Shown one piece after another: positions 28,344 through 52,252 of a DNA stretch of 64,000 nucleotides. Under the pieces are notes generated by a model. That model was not told the DNA's origin, did no database searches, and was given only the letters and a program-made list of their open reading frames with translations. The number at the start of each line of letters is the position of its first letter. Within the stretch, counting starts at the first letter, position 1. This DNA comes from Hypomesus transpacificus (taxonomy: Eukaryota > Chordata > Actinopteri > Osmeriformes > Osmeridae): NCBI RefSeq assembly GCF_021917145.1, contig NC_061068.1, positions 5,907,344 through 5,971,343 of the forward strand. Direction: 5' to 3'. A program made the position numbers and the translations under genes.

Positions 28344-31300
28344 ATGTTGCCTGATAAGGATGGTGTAGATGTACGTGGTGGGGTGACCACTGAAACAGGA
28401 GAGGACCCTTCAGTGAGTCTGTTCAGAGAGTACCTTCGTCTGAGAACTGTCCATCCAGAGCCTGACTATGGTATGAAGTGTCGTTGATCCCTCAACACTA
28501 ACTTGTGAATCGTTTTAATGTATGCAGTGTTGCATGAAGTAACATGTACCACATGCAACTAGAACTAATATTACATTGTTAATGAAGAATATACATTTAA
28601 ATGTGGCAGGAACCATTGAACATTATTGCATAATGCAATATAATTAAAATTTCAAATATGATCACGCATGTACATTTCTTTGATACAAATACATTGGACT
28701 CAACTTCTTCATATGCAATATTGAGGTCCAAAGTCCATTGTAAGGTATTGGAAACAAACTTACTGTACTTAATTGCAACAATGACCTGTATCTGTCCATG
28801 TTATAGATGCTGCTCTTAAATTCTTGGATCGGATAGCTGATGAGCTTAAGCTGCCAGTGAAAAAGATTGAGGTGTGTATAACTAGCCCTTTTGGAAATGT
28901 TCTCACTAATTGAAGTCATGACAAGTTTACATCACTCTTTTTCTTAGGTTTGCCCTCATCGAGTGGTTACTATCATGACATGGGAAGGGACAAGTCCTCA
29001 CCTGAAATCAATCTTGTTGAACTCCCACACAGATGTTGTGCCGGTTTACCAGGTAAAATGACAGTCCATATTAATGCATATGTTTGTCCCATCTAAGTGT
29101 AAAGGAGTTTTAGTCATGACTTTATTTTCAGGAACACTGGAAGTATGATGCTTTTGCTGCAGTCAAAGACGCTGAGGGCAACATTTATGCTCGGGGAACA
29201 CAAGACATGAAATCTGTAACTATACAGTGAGTTTGGTGTTGCAGCTTCCTGCCTTGTTGGATTATGCAGATATCCAGTTGGTTAACCGTATAAGTACCAC
29301 CAGTAGGTTACTCAATAAAGATAACCAACAAACACTTAAATGTCCTATATTTGCCTTTCTGGTTACAAGTATTTACTCCTGACTTGCTTTCTCATTCTTC
29401 TTCTGAATATTCCTGTGCATACCCCTTTCAAATTATTTTATCTGTCCTCAAAGTGTGATCCATTCCTCACCATCAGTCACAGGCTTCTGCTTTCCATAGG
29501 TACATTGAGGCCATTAGAAAACTGAAAGCAGAAGGAAAGAAGCTGACTCGTACTGTCCACCTAATGTTTGTCCCTGGTATGATTTATACACCTTTCACAC
29601 CAACCTAATAATGGGTAAAACACATGTGAGTTGTTGGTTTGAATGGGTTGACCTGTGTTCACTTACCCCAAACACAAACAAAAAAGTGAATGAAAAAAAG
29701 CCATGAAGTTAATGAGCTTCTCTCAATTTGTGTGTTTTATGTTCTGTGCAATATGTTATATGAGTCTTTGTGCAACAATAGCAAATGTGGATTTTATGTG
29801 TTCATACACAACTTTTTTGTTTTTCAGATGAGGAGGTTGGAGGTCATAAAGGAATGGAAACATTTGTGAATCATCCAGAGTTCAAAAAGTTAAACATTGG
29901 CTTTGCACTTGATGAAGGTAAATAGATCATCTTCAAACGTAAATTATTACTTACAAAATGCACTTAACACAACATAACTTTTAATTAATAACTGACAGTG
30001 AGCTTTATCCAGAAGTTAAACTCAGTGTCTTTTGCCCCTTTCAATTTGCTGACTATTGTAATTTGCATGTGCTTGTAATTACAGGTTTAGCTAACCCAGG
30101 GGATACTTTCACAGTGTTCTATGGAGAGCGAAACCCTTGGTGTGAGTATCTCATCTGGCAAGGTCTTTTACTCCAAGGATCGAATAAATACTCATGAAAA
30201 GGACAGAGGAGTGGCGTCTCTGGCCTAAATTTGTCTGTTTTCTGCCCTTAGGGATAACTGTCCACTGTCCCGGCAGTCCAGGCCATGGCTCCAGGTTTGT
30301 TGAGAACACTGCTGCAGAGAAACTGGTAAGAATAACTGGATAAACATCTCAACATTAACATTTTCACGTGTGCACTATGACACAAAAAAGAATTTGCCTG
30401 AAACTGAAAGTCACATCCCAATTTGCCTCTTTCAGCGCAGCATTATCAACTCCTTTCTGGACTTTAGAGAGAAGGAGAAACACAGGTAGGTTATTGGAGG
30501 AGAGCTTATGTAAGATCCCGTCTGAACAGGGAAGGCTGATTTCATTTAACTGTGGGTGACTTGCAGGTTGAACACCAGTGAATGTTTCACTCTTGGTGAT
30601 GTGACTACTATCAACATGACCATGGTGAAAGGAGGGATGGCTTACAATGTTATTCCTGCTGAAATGGATGTCAGCTTTGACCTAAGAATACCACCGACAG
30701 TCAATCTCCAGGTGTGTGTGTGTGTGTCTGTTTTATGTTAAATAATTGTAATGCAGTGTCCTAATAGTGTCTTATTTCACATAAGTCTCTTTAATATAAA
30801 TCTCTCTGTCACTGCCAGGAGTTTGAGGACCAGATTAAACTGTGGTGTAAGGAGGCAGGTGAAGGCATCACTTACGAGTTTGCTCAGGTCCGTTTACACA
30901 TGAAACTTCCTGATGATGGTATTCAAGCACAACAATTGAATTGCTCAGTATACATCATCTGTAACAACACAATTTACAAAAATAATTTACTTTTACAGAA
31001 ACACATGAACCAGAATGTGACATCAACAGATGATAATGACCCCTGGTGGAAGACTTTCAGCACAACCTGCAAAACTATGTGAGGACACACTTGAAGCTTG
31101 CTGACCTACGAGCACACTATATTATTTGTATTTTCTTAGTTTAGAGAGTTTAAAATAGGAAATTGTTTTTTGGCTATAGTTTATGCCCGTCAAAATGGCA
31201 AATTTTCACTCTAAGTGCAATGCCTACATTGTTAATATTCAGGAGATAATTAAATTAAGGAATTAAAGTGTTAACTGGCATTGACCAATACATTTGGTTC

Positions 31301-31726
31301 TTTATTTTTGCTCTAGGAACATTTCTTTGGAAAAAGAGATATTTCCGGCAGCCACAGATAGCCGTTTCATCCGAGCTGTGAGTATATCTAACGTTGGTGG
31401 ACCCTTGATTTAAATCAAATAGACTCATGCTTTTAAACTAAGTAGTCCTTTTACATGAAATGCTTCACCATTTCACTCTTCTTGGAATTATATCAAACCA
31501 TCACATACAACTTGAAATTGTAATATTGAAAAGTGATTGATGCATGTATTTCTTTTTAAAGGTTGGTATTCCAGCCATTGGGTTTTCCCCAATGAATCAG
31601 ACTCCCATCCTACTGCACGATCATAATGAATACTTGAACGAGAAAGTCTTCCTCAAGGGCATTCAGGTCTATGAGAAACTGGTCCTAGCTCTAGCCAATG
31701 TGCCTGCCCTGTCTGGAGAGACTTAG
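28344..31726 (+). CDS. acy1: Aminoacylase-1 (N-acyl-L-amino-acid amidohydrolase)
   Basis: ACY1 is a cytosolic zinc-dependent M20 peptidase-family enzyme that deacylates N-acetyl amino acids. Exons: 28344-28470, 28807-28871, 28948-29052, 29132-29226, 29500-29576, 29828-29917, 30085-30141, 30252-30325, 30436-30485, 30567-30711, 30819-30887, 30999-31078, 31317-31377, 31562-31726. They total 1260 nt, giving 419 aa (human 408); the extra 11 residues are at the N terminus. Metal and catalytic positions are present at the human numbering plus 11: H91 in SHTDVVPV, D124 in GTQDMKS, E158/E159 in [11 protein letters not shown]186 in LDEG, and H384 in LLHDHNEYL. The SPGHGS motif of the dimer/lid domain is intact. 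It follows abhd14a in tandem. Confidence 0.97.
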
Positions 31727-33835
31727 AGATTTGTCTGTTTACATCTGAAGCCACACGTCAGTACAAAACATTTTCACTGATGAACTGATACTAAATAAAC
31801 CCAATGCTTCACCAAAGAATGAGAGAAGTACATCCATAGATATCATCTATAGGTGAACTATAAAACCAGTAAGCCACCTGTCAGCATAACAAGCGTAACT
31901 ATTCACTCTAAGAAACTCAGGATCTATTTGACATTACACCAAATCGTAACAGCCTTCTAAAGAAGTCCAACTGTAGAGTTGCAAATCATGTTTACTTTAA
32001 TGTTGAAGATTACCATTCCTGTATTATTTTAGAATCTTCTTAAGAATCATAAAATGCTTGCCATCTAACATATTCATTAATGAACAAAGTCTTATTTTGG
32101 GAAGTCATTTTTATGCATCCTTGGAACTGATTTGACTGATTTGAATAAAGTCAGTGTATCAATGTAAATGTCTCACTTATTGTATTAATTTGTGGCCTTG
32201 TAGACCACCACATACGCTAACTTTGTTTATATCAATGTAAAAGAAAATGTGAGCTTCATCTGGTTTATCTTGGTAACTTTATTTAGTCACAAATGCTGAC
32301 CTGCCTCCTGGTGAACATAGCTTTTACATATCAATGTTGACATAAAGAACATTTACATTTAGTCATTTTGCAGACGCCCTTATCCAAAGCGACTTACAGT
32401 AAGTATAGGGGCATTCCCCCCGAGGCAAGTAGGGTGAAATGCCTTGCCCAAGGACACAACATCATTTTTCACGGCCGGGAATTGAACTGGCAACCTGATA
32501 ACTAGCCCGGTTCCCTAACCGCTCAGCCACCTGACTCAAAAGAACGAAGAAAGAACGCACATACACGTACAAAACTATATTTGAGTATATGAGTATATTT
32601 TGGCCTTTAGAGGTTACATGTATCTAAAATACAATAGATCTAACAGAGACATGGTCTAAAGTTTGCTCTTAATGTGGCATGACATTAGAAAATTAATTTC
32701 AATAGGACTACCAACATAAATAGGCAATCATGATAATACCTTTTAATCTACCGTAGATTTCCTCCCCAAAGATTGATTCTTTTTAACATAGTATTTGGTT
32801 CCCAGGGGAGAGCAGCAGGAGGACTGTGTGGTCAGTAATTAGACGACCCAGTAAGACATGGTAGCAAGATTATCTTCTTGGGCTGTCAGGGAAAGGCCAA
32901 TATGCTGAACCTCCTTGACTGCAGAAACAGCTAACTGGAGCTGTTCTTTCATAGTCTGTTTGCATAGTGAATGACTGAAATAATAGAATCAGCACTGCTC
33001 ACATTCCTTGGTTGAACTATGGGATGGATAACAGTGGTGTATTGTAGTACAACAGTATGTTGTAGTACAACATTGTGAATGTTGTAGTTATGACGGTTTC
33101 AAAGTATTTATTCAAAGTATGTTTGAAGTGAAGCCTACCCTATATCTGTTGCAAAACTCCATTGCATCTTATGCATTGTTAAATTTTTTGTCTCTTCTGT
33201 TCTTTGATGCTTATCTGGTGGTCCTTGTCTGTTTTGGGTCATTATTTATTACACTCATGCCAGGTCAAGACCCAGTTCATTTGCCAAGTGGGCCTACAGG
33301 TTAAATATGGTGATTTATGACCTCTTGTTAATTAACAGGCTGTTAATATGGATGTTTTCCTGCTTACCTGAAAATTTGACTATGGCCTATGCATCATTGG
33401 CTACTCTATGGTATGTGATAACGTGGTTTATCTTGAAGTTTCAAGACTTAAAAAGTTGTCAGTATGAAGCAATACAATACAATTCACTGTGCTATATTAG
33501 CGATGATTAGTGAGTGCAGCCTTGGAAGCACGACTTGACTTGAGGCTCGTGCAGAATATCTTGACAACCCATAGGATACTGACCAGACTGTTGAAATAGT
33601 GGGCGAGTGAGGCAGCGCGAGCGAGCAATCGAGCAACTGCGGTAGTAACGCCGCTGCATCAATGTAGCAAGTGCAGTCCATTGAGAGTCCATAAAATCGT
33701 TTTGTTTTAACGTCGACATGACCAGTGGAACGTAATAACAGAAGCAACTGAGCGTTGGAACCTGACAAGACTTCAACGCACCGTGAACTCTTTATTCACA
33801 TATTGAAATCCCGTTCCTGAGATTTTTAATGGAAA
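31727..33835. other. acy1 3' UTR and cacna2d2 5' region
   Basis: Poly(A) signals AATAAA at 31794-31799 and 32144-32149 mark likely acy1 ends. A SINE occupies 32351-32537. The stretch before 33836 is cacna2d2 5' UTR and promoter. No other gene seen. Confidence 0.45.
32351..32537 (-). mobile_element. Leu-tRNA-type SINE with target duplication
   Basis: On the minus strand the head reads ggtggctgagcggttaggg, containing a perfect pol III A box (TGGCTGAGCGG). A B-box-like AGTTCAATTCC follows, then a body with ttgggcaaggca and tcaccctacttgcct, and the tail tccaaagc...gtctgcaaaatgac. A 7-bp duplication AAAGAAC flanks it (32344-32350, 32539-32545). The same family recurs at 37363-37552 in the other orientation. 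Confidence 0.8.
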
Positions 33836-46036
<12,201 letters not shown>

Positions 46037-48684
46037 CACCTGGGTTAGATCCAAGTCAAGGTCATATTCCTGCCATTTCCGTAACTTTGTTTCATGTTAC
46101 ACATACTGTAATCACCTCAGGTCATTTTTGACCTCTGCCAAAACAATGGGTATGGTGTCTTCCACAACTGAAAATGTATGTGCATCCTTCCTTTCTACCT
46201 TGCCATTCTGCCATTTAAACCTCGAGATTTTTATGACAGAGGGATTAACTTTAATTATGCATATCTCTGAAAACCACTCAATTCATTTACTTTAATGCTT
46301 CCACAAAAGCTTGGTAGGATTGACATGCTTCCAAAAGCCAAGAAGGCGCTGAGAGATCAAAAACATTGCTAAGAATAGCTAGTCAGTTGTCAAAAACACA
46401 TTTTGGTCTCTTTAATTTCCTGTTATCAAACATAATATATATGAACAGATGCACACACTGTGTGACTTCATTATCATACTGTACATTTTGATAACATTTA
46501 TTATTACATTTGGAACATTGAAGAAGCACTTATTAAGCCTCAACTTGCATCTTGTACAATAATTAATTTCATCTTGAAAGCTCATGCACTTGTATGCTAT
46601 TGTATGGGGAATGTAGCTTATTGACAGCTTTTGGTGTTTTGCTTTAGTTATGCAGCTGCCATGCTGAACCTTACTTGTCGATTACTTCCTCGTCTGATCT
46701 GAGCGTAGCCCCCAGAGCCTTTGTGGATATACAGTGATATTTTTGACAAGCTGTTTTGATGAAATATTTGTACATTTTCTTTTTATGTCCACCTGGCTTT
46801 CCAGCCAGCAGTGCCTTGGTGCACTCCTATTGGTTGGCAGAGACTTGGATCTTATTGTTCCCGCAGCCCCTTGAGAATGGCACACAGATTCTATTTGACT
46901 GGTGAGGACTATGAACCAGACTATGAATGACAGAGTTTGATTCTCTGTATTGATTATGTACTGATGGACTGCAGAAGGTAAGCTGGTTCAGTCCTGGACT
47001 GAATTGTACATTTTCTGTTTTGGAGCTAAGCACAGTAGACACACAGTTGGACAACAGCTGCTGTATGACCTCTCTGCCCCCGGGGAGAATAAATATTTTA
47101 CCCATGTTTTTTTTTTAATGATAATGGAGAAAGGTGTGGAGCATGGAAGAACAAACTGAGATACTTGATGTAATCTCTTGGTTCTATGGTTCTAAGTCAA
47201 CCTGGACCAAAGCACAGACACTGTCCAATGATTGGAATCCTCATTACCTTCATCAAAGTATTTCTTTTGCCAATCATGAAGACTCTGTGAAGCAACAGAC
47301 TAAGGCACACTAACTTCTTCAAATAATGGCTTCAAAGATACTTGACTGGTATTTTACCAAGGTTTTCAGTATTCATTTTAGTAACATTGTGTTATTGATT
47401 AAAACAAATCTGTATGCATTTATAGACAGCATTTTGTGACACTAGTCTAGACTGTTTATTACTTACTTTTAAGGTCAGTGTTATAATTGAATATGTTGGG
47501 TTTTAAAGATACTTAACTGCATGGTATTGTCACAGAAATTACAGTCAATGTGAATACTGTAGATTACTGTAGGTACTTTCTGTTTATTTTTCCTTCTGAG
47601 GGCTCCCTCCCTTCCAGTGGGAGTGGGATTTAACATGAACGCCACCTGAAGGGTATTTAAGGATATTCATACGAGGCATTTGGTAACAAACAGGACAGAT
47701 GTAATGCTTTAGGATGGATTAAATGAAAACAGACTGGTGTTGGATTACATGATAAATGACCGTCACCGTCTGTCCTCACAGGATAAATGCTACATTTTGC
47801 GTGCATGGGTCAGAGTTTGTAAATAAGTGGGCTGATCTGCCATGTTCTACAGAGGGGGTTTAGGGTTAAGGGTTAAGGGGGGGGGGTTGCATGGAATTTG
47901 ATGCTGATGTCATGACGTGAGCATTCTTAATCTTACCTGTGGTCAATGAAGTTGAGTCATTGATTTATAATGCACACAGTTTGTTTTAATGAAATTCAAG
48001 GATAGTTGAATGTTTATACGGATTTTGGCTGGGCATTGTATGCAGTTTACATGAAGTATACAGTATTTTTATTTATTAAGTATGAAGTAATATGAATGTC
48101 AGTGTCTTTCTGTGCAGTTGATTTGGTTTGCTGCTACTGTTGTCATTTGCTTGGGACAGAGTTGCCTCTCTTTGTGCCAGCCATGTCACCTCATTTATTG
48201 TACAGCTGACGCCAAGCAATCGTTGGACGAAGACCAACTTTGTAAAGATTTACTCAAATGCATAACAAATAATATACATGTTTATATCTGATATTTGGTG
48301 ATTAAAATCTGTTCATATTTTTCACTTTAGCTTTATGGTGTGCTCCTTTTCACTCATGTCCATCATTTACTTTCAGTCATTTTAAAAATGTATTTTGAAT
48401 TACATGTCTGTGTCCATGAAACTAGTTTATTTTACTGGTAGTACCACATGACTCACCATGGATTCAATTTCTGAAATAATTTGTTTAGGATTGCGTTGTC
48501 CAGCCGGCTTCTCTTAGTAACTTTTTTGATCATTTACAAAACTATACCTTCAACATATAGTTTGTGGAATAAAAGAATAACTGGCAAATGGGAATAATGC
48601 GATTTATTAGAAACTACAACCAAGCACATTTCTCATTCACATTATATTGTACGATTGATAATGCGGTGACCTTGTCTGAAGGCT
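46037..48684. other. cacna2d2 3' UTR and intergenic DNA
   Basis: AATAAA at 47088-47093 is a candidate cacna2d2 poly(A) signal. A telomere-like TTTAGGGTTAAGGG run leads into a G run near 47860-47890. On the minus strand AATAAA at 48608-48603 lies about 77 bases beyond the pseudogene stop, matching the position in the intact myosin gene. No further gene seen. Confidence 0.4.
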
Positions 48685-50332
48685 TCACTCAGCTTCTTCT
48701 TTGCCCTAGAAATAAAGCCAAAGGAGATAAACGCGGCCAAAGTCAGTAAGGCTATCTTTTACACACTTGTAACTACAAAACGAATTCTTCACAGAGCTTA
48801 CAGTAAGTAAAAATGATACCGAAAGTTTTTGATTTTTGTTCTGATTGACATCAACTACAACCTTTACCTTTACAAAATCATGGCTCTTGGCTCTCATCTT
48901 GTTGACCTGGGACTCAGCGATGTCAGCACGCTCCTGAGCTTCCTCCAGCTCATGCTGCACCTTCCTGTACCTGGACGGGTGAGTGTTAGCTAGCTCCTCC
49001 TGTTAGTGGGTCAAACACAAAACTCCATATGGATATACTCACGACCCCATGACAGTCTACTCCAGTCTATTCATACATTTTTACTTAAAAATTACAAATA
49101 AAAAATTATACAATAAAACAAATGAAAACTTAAAAGTCATACTTTAACCTCTTCGATGTGCCTCTTGAGCTCTTCAATATTCTAGTGTAGGCTTGCTTAC
49201 CTCTGGTCAACTGGGGGACATTACCCTCTTTCTCCTCCAGCTTACGGCAGCTAATTCACCTTAGTAAAGAGATACCTTTATGTCTCTACAGAATGTGGAC
49301 ATATTTTTTTGTATGTTAATGTTTAATATTTTGTGTTGGACCTTTGTTTGACAGCTTTTAACTGTTTTACCTTTGATTTAGCAACTGATTCCATATTGCT
49401 GGAGAGGTCATCCATCTCCATCTTGTATTCACTCTTCTCCTTCTTCAGCTTCTGCCTCACACGCTGACGGCTGTCGATCTGCTCTCCCAGTTCGGCCAAA
49501 CTGTCGGCCTGCTTCTTGCGAACTGCAGCAGCTGTTGATTCATGCTGCAGGGTGGACTCTTCAAGATCACGCCTCAGCTTCTGGAACTCAGCCTCACGCT
49601 TCTTGTTCATCTCAATCTGAACAGATGTTGCACCTCCAGCTTCTTCAAGTCTCTCACTGATCTCCTCTAGTTCCCTGGAGAGATCAGACCTCTGCTTCTC
49701 CACCTTGGCCCTGGCAGCACGATCAGCCTCAATATCTTCTTCCAGCCCCGAAGATGTGAGGAGGAGCCTCAATCCTCTTTTTGCCTCTGTAGGCTGTTAC
49801 AACCCCAGAGTCATACACTGGGAGCCACTTGTAGAGGTTCACAGTGACGCAGAAGAGCCCAGAGTAGGTCTGAGAAAGACACAGAGATTGGCTTTGAACA
49901 ACAGTCAACATACATTTATTTCATTCATGGCCATGTCCTCAATCTTACCAAACTTTGGAGGGTTCATGGGGTGGATATCATCTTCTTTTACAGTTAATGT
50001 CTATCATGGAAAGATCTTTGTCAAAATTTTGATGACCATTTCCAGGTGCTCTATTTTGGATGAAATGTTAATCAAGGTTTATAGCACAGACACAGATGAT
50101 TCAGGAAGCATGTTGAAAAGTCGAAAAAGGTTTGCAATTCCACAAAGCTCACTGGCCCACATAGAGTTGTGGCTTTGCCACTCTCTCTACTCTGGAGAGA
50201 TCCTTTAAGGTACATCTCCTTGGGCTCGCACACAAAGAAAGCTGTTTTGGCATCAAAGGGAGAATTTTGCGCCTAAATTCTTTCTTTCTCTGGTTTCCAG
50301 AGAAAGGTCTCCATTTCAGCATCTGTGCTCAT
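48685..50332 (-). pseudogene. Chimeric, deleted sarcomeric myosin heavy chain pseudogene
   Basis: Remnants in transcription order: first coding exon from the ATG at 50332 ([31 protein letters not shown]); second exon about 49925-50003 ([16 protein letters not shown]) cut short; third exon 49757-49869 ([25 protein letters not shown]); then, without an intron, most of the 390-nt rod exon (49371 to about 49750); a decayed copy of the 119-nt rod exon (49149-49258); the 132-nt tail exon (48868-48999); and the last exon 48685-48705. Lesions are a TAG at codon 20 (50273-50275), loss of the end of exon 2, and an out-of-frame motor-to-rod fusion that hits TGA at 49729-49731. Introns remain, so it is a DNA-level duplicate, not a processed copy. 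Confidence 0.92.
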
Positions 50333-51745
50333 GATGGCACCTCACTATGACATGGGGAATAAATCAACTTTCAATAATTGTATATGTTGCTTATTAGTGA
50401 AAAGATGTATAATAAACAGCAGTATTTCCCAATACACAACTTATGTGTGTCTGTGTTGCAGTTAAGATATCAGTGCAATAGAGGGAAGCAAAGAGCATTG
50501 CATAGCAGTCAGTACTGTATCACAATTAACAAGTTCCAGTCAATCTCCAGCCCTGGTTTAATCAGGCTGTCAAATAATGTATGATTACAGCTCACATTCA
50601 GAAACTGTATGGATAAGTAATCTTTTCATCCAAGTCAACAGTGTGAATGGTTAGTCAAAGGCAACAATTAAAAGTTTAAATGTTGGGTGGTTCTCTGTCA
50701 GTCCTTGGGGGAGCTCTGTGCTGCGTCTTATATAAGGAGATGAATCAACAAAACTGTCTTGGTCTTGGTTTTGGTCATGCAGTTTTACACTGTTTGGGCA
50801 TCTTTGTTTTGTTGTTTTGGTCTGTGAACAGATATTCTGTCAGTTTCATAATCTTAAACAATTATGATTCATATTTCCTCATCATTTCATTTATTTATAA
50901 ATGTTTTATAATTGTTTCCCAATAAAATATGTTGTAGGAAATGTTTTTATAGTATTTTTTTTTACTTATTGCTTAACACTTTTTATTTTTGACACATCAA
51001 CACATTTTACCTAGAGAAAGAGCTATTTTATCATCATGGATTTCTAAATGTAGGTTATTTCTTTTGTTCCTGAACAGACAATTGAACACTGTTTTCTAAA
51101 TTTAAAAGGGAAGTTGAAAAGACTATAGGTTATACAGATTCGGGAATGCTTTCAGCATCTAAATATAGTGTGCCACTTGTCATGTGTGACTTGTTTCTTA
51201 ACCTTGTGCAACAGTGTGGGAGGGGTATCAGTTACTGAAGTTTAACATTGTTTAGGCCTTCTGTTGGAGCTAATATCCTTAGAGCACCTTGGCACTGGAG
51301 AAGATCCCTTTTAGCCATGGAGAATATCTCAGATGTCACTGACAGACTCTTGCAGAAGTCGTCTTTAAAGTGACAGAAGAGCAAAATGTGACCTTACAGT
51401 TGTCTTTCTGTGAACTTGTGAGAATCATGATACCTCATGACATTGTAGCCAGTTGAACTTGTTTCCACATAAAGAAATACAAATTAAATCTCATTTTCAT
51501 CTGGTAAACCTAACCAAACAGACAAATGTCACATTAAGTCTCTTTGTTATGATTGCTTTGAATAACCTGTTGGATTTCAACTTGACACAGAGAAGCTTGT
51601 CAAAAGTGTTGTTGCATCAAATTAACCTTGAGACATGACCCTTTTACTAGGAAGTATTTAAAATGCTCAATAACAAAAGGACAAGTGTCATGTAGGGGCC
51701 CATCTTTTAGCCGTGTTGACGTTAGAAATTCCATTGACAACCTTT
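50333..51745. other. Upstream region of the myosin pseudogene
   Basis: AT-rich sequence with no recognised coding region. The old myosin 5' UTR and promoter should lie here; the only supporting motif is a TATA-like box at 50727-50737. Nothing else is recognised up to the minisatellite. Confidence 0.4.
50727..50737 (-). promoter_or_regulatory. TATA-like box upstream of the myosin pseudogene
   Basis: CCTTATATAAG (minus strand) lies about 395 bp before the pseudogene ATG, a plausible place for a muscle myosin promoter followed by noncoding exons. No transcription evidence is available. Confidence 0.35.
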
Positions 51746-52252
51746 ATAACCTGCTCTCTAGACACCTCATAACCTGCTCTCTACACTTCATAACCTGCTC
51801 TCTAGACACTTCATAATCTGCTCTCTAGGCACCTCATAACCTGCTCTCTACACTTCATAACCTGCTCTCTAGACACTTCATAATCTGCTCTCTAGACACC
51901 TCATAACCTGCTCTCTAGACACTTCATAACCTGATCTCTAGACACTTCATAACCGGCTCTCTAGACATTTCATAACCTGCTCTCCAGACACTTCATAACC
52001 TGCTCTCTAGACACCTCATAACCTGCTCTCTAGACACTTCATAACCTGCTCTCTAGACACTTCATAACCTGCTCTCTAGACACCTCATAACCTGCTCTCT
52101 AGACACTTCATAACCTGCTCTCTAGACACTTCATAACCTGCTCTCTACACTTCATAACCTGCTCTCTAGACATTTCATAACCTGCTCTCTACACTTCATA
52201 ACCTGCTCTCTAGACACTTCATAACCTGCTCTCTAGACACATCATAACCTGT
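51746..52252 (+). repeat. 23-bp minisatellite, about 22 copies
   Basis: The unit is about CTTCATAACCTGCTCTCTAGACA with point variants (TTCATAATC, CACCTCATAAC). A 21-bp subtype lacks GA (CTCTACACTTC). The array ends in a degenerate copy near 52252. It lies between the myosin pseudogene and the intact myosin gene. Confidence 0.93.

Noticed and set aside
48685-49000. Short functional myosin-rod gene
   Set aside because: The rod exons look open individually, but they are joined to motor exons with stops and lack most of the rod. They are better explained as a pseudogene.
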